DNA from: JAHJDR01 sp964526915
Lineage (GTDB): Bacteria > UBA10199 > JADGCS01
Direction: 5' to 3'
Assembly: GCA_964526915.1 (NCBI GenBank)
Contig: CAZGMS010000202.1
Span: 1 to 6,050, forward strand
Length of the DNA: 6,050 nucleotides
Position 1 is the first letter of the stretch; each line of letters starts with the position of its first letter. The position numbers and the translations under genes were made by a program. Of this stretch, positions 1 to 5,021 are shown in pieces. The notes beneath the pieces were generated by a model. It saw only the letters and a program-made list of their open reading frames with translations. It was not told the DNA's origin and did not search any database.

Positions 1-39
1 TATAGAGATGAATGATCAACGCGCCCGTAGCTCATATGG
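1..39 (+). repeat. Duplicated leader and 5' half of the tRNA-Arg gene (truncated copy)
   Basis: These 39 bases are identical to 223-261, the -10 region, leader and first 19 bases of the intact tRNA-Arg gene; the offset is 222. The tRNA-like part begins at 21 and stops inside the D-loop just after the GG pair, so it cannot fold as a tRNA. The repeat may extend left beyond the window. It carries the same TATAGA box as the intact copy (at 1-6), so a transcript could start near position 13 and run into the hairpins that follow. The identity is seen directly; transcription is inferred. Confidence 0.85.
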
Positions 40-200
40 GTGAGGCGAACGGCCTAGTTCGCCGAAGCCGAGGCGAGTGCTGGCGGGGCCAGAGGAGCAT
101 GTGAGCGGCCCAGCGAACATGCGAAAACGAGCCGAGGTGGGGGCTAAAGATTGATGACGTTCAGGAATCAATCGTAGCCCAGAGCCGTCAGGCTCTTTGT
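40..200 (+). other. Array of five hairpins between the tRNA fragment and the tRNA
   Basis: No plausible ORF occurs here. Five consecutive inverted repeats can be read directly: 44-50 with 57-63 (7 bp, perfect); 80-84 with 88-92 (CTGGC/GCCAG); 97-102 with 117-122 (GCATGT/ACATGC); 141-146 plus 149-155 with 167-173 plus 175-180 (13 paired positions around an 11-nt loop); and 181-186 with 191-196 (AGAGCC/GGCTCT). Such dense stems suggest a structured RNA or a cluster of palindromic repeats. If the promoter box at the left edge is active, this would be the body of a small RNA beginning with a tRNA 5' half. I recognise no named RNA family. Confidence 0.5.
181..200 (+). terminator. Possible weak intrinsic terminator of the hairpin array
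   Basis: A 6-bp stem AGAGCC/GGCTCT with a GTCA loop is followed by TTTGT. The T-run is short, so termination would be partial at best. It would end any transcript started at the left-edge tRNA promoter copy before the intact tRNA. Its tail overlaps the possible -35 box of the tRNA promoter. Confidence 0.3.
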
Positions 201-228
201 CACAAACAAAGCAGGTCTTTGCTATAGA
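197..228 (+). promoter_or_regulatory. Candidate tRNA-Arg promoter with extended -10
   Basis: An extended -10 (TGC then TATAGA at 223-228) lies 14 nt upstream of the mature tRNA 5' end. This would place the start near 235 and give an 8-nt leader. A TTGTCA box at 197-202 could be the -35, but the 20-nt spacer is longer than ideal; the TG extension may compensate. The same TATAGA box is present in the duplicated copy at 1-6. Confidence 0.5.
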
Positions 229-242
229 GATGAATGATCAAC

Positions 243-319
243 GCGCCCGTAGCTCATATGGATAGAGCATCTGGCTTCGAACCAGAGGGTAGGGAGTTCG
301 AATCTCTCCGGGCGCGCCA
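243..319 (+). tRNA. tRNA-Arg, anticodon TCG
   Basis: The cloverleaf reads cleanly. The acceptor stem is GCGCCCG (243-249) with CGGGCGC (309-315), and the D-stem is GCTC/GAGC (252-255 with 265-268). The anticodon stem is TCTGG/CCAGA (270-274 with 282-286) around the loop CTTCGAA. The variable loop is five bases, and the T-stem GGGAG/CTCTC has one G-U pair around TTCGAAT. The anticodon is TCG at 277-279, which decodes CGA and, with modified U34, probably other CGN arginine codons. Discriminator G316 is followed by an encoded CCA (317-319). It is transcribed alone, ends in a strong terminator, and is flanked by fragments of itself at 1-39 and 450-467. Confidence 0.97.
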
Positions 320-356
320 AAACAAATGAGCACCCTTGTGGTGCTTTTTTGTTTTG
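318..356 (+). terminator. Intrinsic terminator of tRNA-Arg
   Basis: A GC-rich stem AGCACC/GGTGCT (329-334 with 340-345, loop CTTGT) is followed by a T-run at 345-350. The stem extends outward as CAAAACAAA (318-326) pairing with TTTGTTTTG (348-356), so it would work in both directions. It starts directly after the encoded CCA. Confidence 0.9.
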
Positions 357-359
357 CGT

Positions 360-449
360 GTCCGGATGGGAATGAGAACTCCCTTGGTTCCGACCGAGCG
401 CGCCTAAAGCGCGAGGAAGTCCTTGGAGCGCCGCAAGGCGCGTAAAGGG
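360..449 (+). other. Hairpin-rich spacer between tRNA and its tail repeat
   Basis: No coding potential is seen. Stems include GGGA/TCCC (368-371 with 380-383), CGCGC/GCGCG around CTAAA (399-403 with 409-413), enclosed by TTCC/GGAA (388-391 with 415-418), and GCGCC/GGCGC around a GCAA tetraloop (428-432 with 437-441). CCTTGG occurs at 382-387 and again at 421-426. The CGAG-stem-AGGA layout at 395-417 matches the one at 74-96 on the other side of the tRNA. Confidence 0.5.
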
Positions 450-467
450 GAATCTCTCCGGGCGCGC
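450..467 (+). repeat. Repeat of the tRNA-Arg 3' end (tail repeat)
   Basis: Eighteen bases are identical to 300-317, the last T-loop base, the 3' T-stem strand, the 3' acceptor strand, the discriminator and the first C of CCA; the spacing is exactly 150 nt. It stops before the full CCA. Known parallel: in the E. coli tyrT operon, repeat units downstream of tRNA-Tyr each carry the tRNA 3' end (rtT). Alternatives are an attachment-site scar from an integrated element or a decayed tandem tRNA copy. Confidence 0.85.
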
Positions 468-544
468 ACGTTTCTAATATTGATTTGTGCTGGGTTTGCG
501 AGGCTAGCCCGGCATGAGTTTAGAACCATTTTTCAGGAGTGCTT

Positions 545-919
545 ATGAAAGGATTCTCTGTTTTGACACTTGTTGTGGTTTTATTATGTCAGCCTGTTTG
601 GGCGGAATCCAAAACAAATGTCAAAAAAGGACTACTGATTGGGGGTTTATCAGGAACAGCTGTTGGATTTGGGACCTCGTTTGCAATAGGGCAAAAATAT
701 ACATGTAACGCAAATCAAAAAGCTCAAGCCGAGCCCTGTTCACTTCCCACAATTATCACAGTTTCAGGTACAATTGGCGGTGCAGCTATTGGAACGGGTA
801 TTGGTGCTTTGATTGGCAGTCTTATTCCCAAGAAACAAAATCTGAGTGTTCTCCCGCTAGTGACCCATGATGATAAACTGGGCACAATGGGCGGCTTATT
901 GTTGTCCAAGAGATATTAA
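545..919 (+). CDS. Small exported glycine-rich protein, function unknown
   Basis: The ATG at 545 is chosen because AGGAG (535-539) lies five bases upstream; the GTG at 539 overlaps that site and is unlikely. The product has 124 residues. Residues 1-20 form a classic signal peptide: Lys at position 2, a hydrophobic core, and VWA before a likely signal peptidase I cut. The Cys in the core has no proper lipobox. Two glycine- and alanine-rich hydrophobic segments (about 29-49 and 70-94) show small-residue spacing typical of glycine-zipper membrane helices. Between them are two cysteines (54, 65) that could form a disulfide outside the cytoplasm. The C-terminus alternates like a beta-hairpin and ends in Tyr. 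It is probably an envelope protein. I recognise no family. It is monocistronic and faces the repeat element at 952-1248. Confidence 0.75.
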   Translation: MKGFSVLTLVVVLLCQPVWAESKTNVKKGLLIGGLSGTAVGFGTSFAIGQKYTCNANQKAQAEPCSLPTIITVSGTIGGAAIGTGIGALIGSLIPKKQNLSVLPLVTHDDKLGTMGGLLLSKRY

Positions 920-951
920 GGTTTTATGGAAACAAAAATCTCTATTTTTAA

Positions 952-1248
952 GGCTAGGAGTCAAGTCTCTGGTTGACTAGTTGCTTTAGGAAACTCGACA
1001 CAATGTCTCATGTAGGTGCTGAAAACATTGACTTGTCATCGCGAGCAGTGCATTGCGGCGGAATTGCCCAAAGGCAATTCTGATGTTATGCGCCGGCGTG
1101 GCGATCCGCCTACAACAATTGATAACAGGGAGATTGCCACGTCGCTACGCTCCTCGCAATGACATTAAAGCTCTTGGAATCGGCAAATATTTATGTCGCT
1201 CAGTATAACACGCCAACAACTAGTCAACCAGAGACTTGACCCCTAGCC
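952..1248. mobile_element. REPIN/MITE-like element with 32-bp terminal inverted repeats
   Basis: The arms at 952-983 and 1217-1248 are reverse complements at 31 of 32 positions; the mismatch is 959 against 1241. Each arm holds its own small palindrome, GTCAA (960-964) with TTGAC (973-977). Two inverted hairpin-bearing arms around a spacer is the layout of a REPIN, mobilised in trans by RAYT (IS200-like) transposases; a MITE is the alternative. CTAG occurs at both edges (954-957, 1243-1246), with another CTAG at 1249-1252, so a target duplication cannot be fixed. No transposase is encoded inside. It fills the gap between two convergent genes and ends six bases beyond the stop of the phasin-like gene. 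As RNA it could also act as a two-way terminator. Confidence 0.75.
1034..1164. repeat. Nested inverted-repeat element inside 952-1248
   Basis: Ends at 1034-1045 and 1153-1164 are inverted repeats at 11 of 12 positions (TGTCAT.GCGAG). Inside are a perfect hairpin GAATTGCC/GGCAATTC (1061-1068 with 1073-1080) and a second near-inverted pair, GTGGCGATC (1099-1107) with GATTGCCAC (1132-1140). The end sequence, with a CATTGCGAGGAGCG-type core, resembles a dispersed repeat common in many bacterial genomes; this is from memory and unchecked. It appears to be a second repeat inserted into, or carried by, the outer element. Confidence 0.6.
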
Positions 1249-1254
1249 CTAGCC

Positions 1255-1788
1255 TCACGCCACGTTCTTGCGTTTGCCGATCGTTCGCACTTTTTTCTCC
1301 AGCGAAACGATCTTGCCAGCGAGGTCTTTGATGTCCTGCTGGGTCGGCAGGTCAAGCGCGCTCAACAGCTGTTGTTTGGTGGTCAACACCTTTTCCTTGG
1401 CCCGGTCGAGCACATCGGAATTGCTCACGCGATCGACCGCGTTGGCAATGTTGTCCTTCATGTGGTCAATGATCTGTTGATCGATGAGATCAATATTTTT
1501 GACATTCTCCACGACCTCGTGTGAACGTTTTTTAAACTCACGCGCCCATTTGTCGGTCTTTTTGCGGGCCAACTCCTTTAAGTCCTCGGCATCAAAACGG
1601 GTCAAAAAAGAATCCAGATTCTTGAGCAAAGATTCCTTGGACACCTGCGTCTCACTAGCCAGCTTGCGTACCCCCTCAAGACCATTCCCCAGTCCTTCTT
1701 TAACCTTGTCCCAATAGCGGCCTTTTTTGTTAGTCACCATCTTTTTAACACTTTTGATTTTTTTTATTTTTTTTGCTTTCTTAACCAT
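1255..1788 (-). CDS. Lysine-rich phasin-like (polyhydroxyalkanoate granule-associated) protein
   Basis: The product has 177 residues and the start is well supported: AGGGAGG lies five bases before the ATG. Residues 1-23 are strongly basic (about half Lys), which could bind DNA or granule surfaces. Residues 25-140 are an almost proline-free, charged, amphipathic helical stretch. The C-terminus (145-174) has the LDLPTQQDI..L..KI..LEKKV pattern, a short coiled coil typical of PhaF/PhaI-type granule-associated proteins. Phasins coat polyhydroxybutyrate granules, and PhaF-like members with Lys-rich tails also link granules to the nucleoid. Here the basic tail is N-terminal, unlike PhaF. No PHA synthase gene is in the window, so a general structural or nucleoid role is possible. 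It has its own promoter (1853-1882), and its 3' end abuts the repeat element. Confidence 0.75.
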   Translation of the reverse strand: MVKKAKKIKKIKSVKKMVTNKKGRYWDKVKEGLGNGLEGVRKLASETQVSKESLLKNLDSFLTRFDAEDLKELARKKTDKWAREFKKRSHEVVENVKNIDLIDQQIIDHMKDNIANAVDRVSNSDVLDRAKEKVLTTKQQLLSALDLPTQQDIKDLAGKIVSLEKKVRTIGKRKNVA

Positions 1789-1814
1789 AATTTCCTCCCT
1801 TGACGCGCCGTAGT

Positions 1815-1839
1815 CCTTCGACTTTCCTCAGGATGAAGG
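1815..1839. repeat. Short inverted repeat in the leader of the phasin-like gene
   Basis: CCTTC (1815-1819) and GAAGG (1835-1839) flank a second pair, TCCT (1825-1828) and AGGA (1830-1833). The sequence resembles the dispersed bacterial repeat of the CCTTCGAC...CTCAGGATGAAGG type (from memory). It lies between the predicted transcription start and the ribosome binding site, so it would form a hairpin in the mRNA leader. Confidence 0.45.
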
Positions 1840-1852
1840 CGGTCCTGTTGCT

Positions 1853-1882
1853 ATCTTAACACAGCGCGTTATCTATTGTCAA
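1853..1882 (-). promoter_or_regulatory. Sigma70-type promoter of the phasin-like gene
   Basis: On the minus strand there is a perfect TTGACA (-35, at 1882-1877), an 18-base spacer, and TAAGAT (-10, at 1858-1853). Transcription would start near 1846, giving a leader of about 58 nt that contains the 1815-1839 hairpin and the strong ribosome binding site. The promoter lies in the gap after recJ, so the phasin-like gene is probably independent of the operon upstream. Confidence 0.7.
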
Positions 1883-1916
1883 CGCTTTGCGTCATAATTA
1901 TCAATCAGTGATTTCA

Positions 1917-3638
1917 TCAAGATACAAACTCTTTCACAACAAGCTGGATATTTTCTTTCTCCCTGTATTTGTTGATTTCGAGCCCAAACACAATGCCGGA
2001 CTTTTCCCTGAGAGTCTCCAGCACGTCCCCCCGGTTGAAGGCAATGGCATCGAAATTCCCACCCAGGGTATTAAAATTCAATTTAAGATGTCCGTTCCCG
2101 ACAATTTTTTTGAACTTGATCACCGCGTCCTGCGCGTAAAACAGAGGGCGCGCGTTCCCCACGCCATGTGGTTCCAACAACTTCAGTTCGTGCATGAGGG
2201 GCCAATCCAGCTTGTGCTGGGTCACATCGTCGTCGACAAAAATGGACGCAACGGTGTCCTCAAAACGCATCTGTTTTTTTACTGCCGCATCAAATGCCTG
2301 CGTAAAATCTCCAATCATCGTCTCATCCAAGGTCACCCCTGCCGCGGCCTCATGTCCGCCGTATTTGATCAGGTGCGCAGAACAATCAGCGAGACAGGCC
2401 ACCAGATTGACGGCGGGTACGGAACGTCCAGACCCCTTGATCTCGCCATTCTCACCGCGACACAAAATAAAAACAGGGCGCCGGTATTGCTCCACCACCC
2501 GCGAAGCCACGATGCCCACAACACCCGCGTGCCAGGCAGGATCGTACAAGACCAGCCCCAGTGTCCGCTCAAGATCAATACCCCTCTCGATGCGGGTCAG
2601 CACATCATTGACGATTTTGAGTTCCACACTCTGTCTTTCGCGATTGAGGTAATCAAGCATCCTGGCGTGCTTGGTCGCTTCAATATCATCACTGGTCACG
2701 AGCAACCGCACCCCCATATCCGCATTTTTGAGTCGCCCGCAGGCATTGATGCGAGGCCCCAAGCGAAAACCCACGTCGTACACGGTGAGTGACTCCTTGG
2801 CTGACAAATCACAAATGGCCTTGAGCGCAATCAAGCCGACGCGTCGCGTCTGTCCCAATTGCTTTAAGCCTTCCTTCACAAAAAAACGATTTTCATCCTT
2901 GAGGGGCACCACATCACAGATGGTGGCCAGACACACAAGGTCGAGGTATTGTTTGAGGTTGGGCTCGGTACGTCCCTTGAAATAATTCTGTTCGCGCAGT
3001 CTCTGGCGCAGGGCCATGACCAGCTTGTAGGCCACACCCGCCCCGCAAATCCCTTTGAAGGGATACGAACAATCTTTGCGGTTTGGATTCACCACCGCCA
3101 AAGCAGGCGGCAGAGTCTCTGGTGCCTGATGATGGTCGGTGACAATGACGTCCATACCCAATTCACGCGCGTGCGCGATGGCCTCATGCGCCGAAATTCC
3201 GTTATCGACTGTGATCACCAATGTAACACCGTTCTCCTTAAGTGGTCGCAGGGAATCTTTATGGATGGAATAACCCTCCGTCAGACGATTGGGAACGTAA
3301 AAATCGATCTCAATTCCGAGCTCTTGAAAAAACAACATCAAAAGTGCCGTCGCCACGGCACCATCCACATCGTAATCCCCATAAACACAGATGCGTTCTT
3401 TGACAGAAACGGCTCGCACAATCCTCGCCACCGCCACATCCATGTCCTTGAGCAAAAAGGGGGAGTGCAAGGCGCTCACATCCGTGTGCAGAAATTTGTT
3501 GGCGTCTTCACTTGTCGCAATGCCACGGTTGACCAGAATCCGGGCCAATACCGTTGAGACACCCAACGTCTCCGCCAACCCCGACACCAGAGGCTGATCC
3601 TGCAGACGAAATTTGACGAATGTTGGCGCCTTGATCAT
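1917..3638 (-). CDS. recJ: Single-stranded-DNA-specific exonuclease RecJ
   Basis: RecJ degrades single-stranded DNA 5' to 3' in the cytoplasm and acts in RecF-type recombination, mismatch repair and base excision repair. Counting from the ATG (573 residues), the DHH domain shows GDYDVDG (87-93), TVDN (143-146), TDHH (167-170) and ICDVVPL (240-246), which supply the Mn/Mg-binding aspartates and histidines. GPRINACGR (294-302) follows. The DHHA1 domain has GSGRS (402-406) and GGHEAAAG (427-434). An OB-type domain fills the C-terminal hundred residues. All motifs are intact and the length is usual. A TTG five codons upstream (3653) is an alternative start; neither has a clear ribosome binding site. 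The ATG is preferred as the commoner start codon. It lies 55 nt after the histone gene on the same strand, with no clear terminator between them, so co-transcription is likely. Confidence 0.97.
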   Translation of the reverse strand: MIKAPTFVKFRLQDQPLVSGLAETLGVSTVLARILVNRGIATSEDANKFLHTDVSALHSPFLLKDMDVAVARIVRAVSVKERICVYGDYDVDGAVATALLMLFFQELGIEIDFYVPNRLTEGYSIHKDSLRPLKENGVTLVITVDNGISAHEAIAHARELGMDVIVTDHHQAPETLPPALAVVNPNRKDCSYPFKGICGAGVAYKLVMALRQRLREQNYFKGRTEPNLKQYLDLVCLATICDVVPLKDENRFFVKEGLKQLGQTRRVGLIALKAICDLSAKESLTVYDVGFRLGPRINACGRLKNADMGVRLLVTSDDIEATKHARMLDYLNRERQSVELKIVNDVLTRIERGIDLERTLGLVLYDPAWHAGVVGIVASRVVEQYRRPVFILCRGENGEIKGSGRSVPAVNLVACLADCSAHLIKYGGHEAAAGVTLDETMIGDFTQAFDAAVKKQMRFEDTVASIFVDDDVTQHKLDWPLMHELKLLEPHGVGNARPLFYAQDAVIKFKKIVGNGHLKLNFNTLGGNFDAIAFNRGDVLETLREKSGIVFGLEINKYREKENIQLVVKEFVS

Positions 3639-3693
3639 AGTCGGACGTAACAAGGAAACATGACTGGGTAAACGGTATCGCGATCAGGAGGGA

Positions 3694-3918
3694 TCAGCAG
3701 ACACAGAAATCATGACCGCGCACAGTCTTGCGTCCATTGGCCTGCGCACGTTTGGCGGCCTGTTCAATGTACCAGTACAAGAGCCCATTCAATGCCTCGA
3801 GGGCATCCCCAGCCACATTGCAACCTTGAGCTCTGAGAGCGTCCTTGGTCTTGCTACCAACCAAAAGCATCTCACATTTTTTGCATGATTTTTTTTCGGA
3901 AGATTTTTTCTTGGCCAT
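3694..3918 (-). CDS. Bacterial histone-fold protein (short, HBb-like)
   Basis: The product has 74 residues. AAGGAG six bases before the ATG fixes the start. After a Lys/Ser-rich tail (1-15) comes a histone-fold pattern: helix 1 with a G-SKTKDALRAQG segment (21-32); loop 1 with NVAGDALEALN (34-44); a long central helix to about 61; then NGRKTVRGHDF (61-71), the loop-2 RKTVR and Asp seen in archaeal and bacterial histones. Helix 3 is nearly absent, as in the short Bdellovibrio histone HBb (Bd0055), which forms dimers, binds DNA and is abundant in the nucleoid. Unusual here are five cysteines: CKKC (12-15), C33 and a terminal CVC (72-74). They could bind metal or form disulfides. It sits between an exported-protein gene and recJ. 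The family call rests on motif recognition, not a search. Confidence 0.8.
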   Translation of the reverse strand: MAKKKSSEKKSCKKCEMLLVGSKTKDALRAQGCNVAGDALEALNGLLYWYIEQAAKRAQANGRKTVRGHDFCVC

Positions 3919-3943
3919 GTTAAACTCCTTGTTAAGTGAAATT

Positions 3944-3967
3944 CCCCTTTACGAGGTGCCAAAGGGG
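3944..3967 (-). terminator. Hairpin between exported-protein gene and histone gene
   Basis: A perfect 7-bp stem (CCCCTTT/AAAGGGG) has a 10-nt loop and begins five bases after the TAG of the upstream gene. On the minus strand it is followed by AATTTC, not a T-run, so it is at best a weak or processing terminator. It may set the higher expression expected of a histone by protecting the downstream mRNA or attenuating readthrough. Confidence 0.4.
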
Positions 3968-3971
3968 TATC

Positions 3972-5021
3972 CTAATCATTTTCTTTTGGCAACATTTTTG
4001 TGTCCCAAAACGGGGCCCCTTCCATCACGCCAGCAGGGTAGCGACACACCTCGTGCAATGACTGTTTTTTTGGATCAGGGATTTTTCCCCGCTGCAATAA
4101 CTCCTGAAGATAGCGAATATGTTCATCTACTCTCACACTCTCATCATATGATTTCCAGAGTGAGCGCGCAAAACCATCGAGCCCCAACTTGCAATAGACC
4201 TCCTCAAGCACTTTCTTGACCCCATTCCAACGATACGAAAAATAATAGCTGTTGTTGTAGGCCTCATCCCATAACGGACTGACGTATTCCTGCCATTCAA
4301 TGGGTTTATTGATATACCACTTGCGCACCAACGCATCATAAGCCAAATGAGGGGACTCGGCCTTACACATATTGATACCCAACATCATCCCCTGAAAATT
4401 TGCCTCAATATCTGCGTACGAAAAAGCCCCCGATGTCCAATATCCCAACACCCCTTTTTCTTCGAACACGCTCAGACCAAAATCAAGGGCCTTCTTGATG
4501 GCCTCTTCGTGTGACAGTCCCTGTTTGCGGGCCCGGCGGTACACGTTGAAGTAGCGGCGTCCCGATGAAAAGAAATGATCGATCTTGTCCGTACCCAGAT
4601 ACACCCCGTTGATAAAAATGGTTTGTGCCACAGGCATCACAAAAGGCCAACGAAACCCTTTATAAATACTGCTTGAATAATCCTTGAATAAATCCGTCTT
4701 CTGCGGGGACAACTCAATTTGGGGATCGTCAACCAAGCCGCCCTTGATCCGGTCCAGAAAAAAATGCGGTCTGACATATAATAGAAAACGAACCGACAGG
4801 GATTCGCAGGAGGGGTTTCTCTCGAGAGCCTCCTCATTGTTGACATAGCGATCAAGAAATTCCTGCAACACCTGGTTGGTCAAAGCGTTGATCTGAGGCG
4901 TCGCGTCCTTCAGTTTATCAGACTTGGTCCAAATCACGTATTGATCAGCCTCAAGGGCGTGTGCCTCGGGAATAAACAAGACGACAAAAATGAAGGTCAA
5001 TATTAAAATTCTATTTCGCAT
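3972..5021 (-). CDS. Exported protein, DUF2279/YfiM-like pattern, function unknown
   Basis: The ATG at 5021 is used (349 residues). It forms TGATG with the stop of the upstream gene; a GTG one codon earlier (5024) is equally possible. A signal peptide (Arg-rich start, hydrophobic core, AHA at about 20-22) sends it to the periplasm. The middle carries GTDKIDHFFSSG (143-154), two Glu near 187-188, LGYWTSG and SYADIEANFQG (201-211). DK..HF, a following Glu, then a Ser/Asp and Asn-Gly motif is the arrangement I associate with the DUF2279/YfiM family, whose biochemical role is unknown; the match is tentative. The protein is much longer than YfiM, with a C-terminal region rich in Trp and Tyr. No lipobox Cys is present. 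Its overlap with a molybdenum-hydroxylase gene suggests shared translation, not necessarily shared function. Confidence 0.7.
   Translation of the reverse strand: MRNRILILTFIFVVLFIPEAHALEADQYVIWTKSDKLKDATPQINALTNQVLQEFLDRYVNNEEALERNPSCESLSVRFLLYVRPHFFLDRIKGGLVDDPQIELSPQKTDLFKDYSSSIYKGFRWPFVMPVAQTIFINGVYLGTDKIDHFFSSGRRYFNVYRRARKQGLSHEEAIKKALDFGLSVFEEKGVLGYWTSGAFSYADIEANFQGMMLGINMCKAESPHLAYDALVRKWYINKPIEWQEYVSPLWDEAYNNSYYFSYRWNGVKKVLEEVYCKLGLDGFARSLWKSYDESVRVDEHIRYLQELLQRGKIPDPKKQSLHEVCRYPAGVMEGAPFWDTKMLPKEND

Noticed and set aside
441..453. 13-base match CGTAAAGGGGAAT, also present on the minus strand near 3941-3953
   Set aside because: The match is short enough to arise by chance in a 6-kb window and the contexts share nothing else.
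1..467. CRISPR-like array around the tRNA
   Set aside because: The repeats are fragments of one tRNA gene plus unrelated stems; there are no regularly spaced identical repeats and no cas genes.
300..467. Integrated phage or island bounded by tRNA-end attachment sites
   Set aside because: The interval is only 150 bp and has no integrase or other genes; a tail repeat is the simpler reading, though a scar cannot be excluded.
488..514. Hairpin TGCTGGG/CCCGGCA upstream of the small exported protein as a riboswitch
   Set aside because: A single 7-bp stem with one wobble pair and no known aptamer core; too little to call a regulatory RNA.
514..708. Plus-strand frame starting at 514
   Set aside because: It runs out of frame through the exported glycine-rich gene, which has a proper ribosome binding site and signal peptide.
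933..948. AAAAAT/ATTTTT hairpin after the small exported gene as a terminator
   Set aside because: The stem is AT-only and weak; the large inverted repeat directly after it is a better candidate for ending transcription.
1887..2792. Long plus-strand open frame (301 codons) opposite recJ
   Set aside because: It is the antisense of recJ, whose catalytic motifs are intact on the minus strand; the predicted protein has no recognisable domain and is a mirror of recJ codon bias.
2949..3557. Plus-strand open frame (202 codons) opposite the DHH domain of recJ
   Set aside because: Same reason: it is antisense to conserved RecJ motifs, with no ribosome binding site or recognisable domain seen.
3845..4219. 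Plus-strand frame across the histone start and exported-protein end
   Set aside because: It overlaps two well-supported minus-strand genes, including the histone ribosome binding site, and shows no domain.
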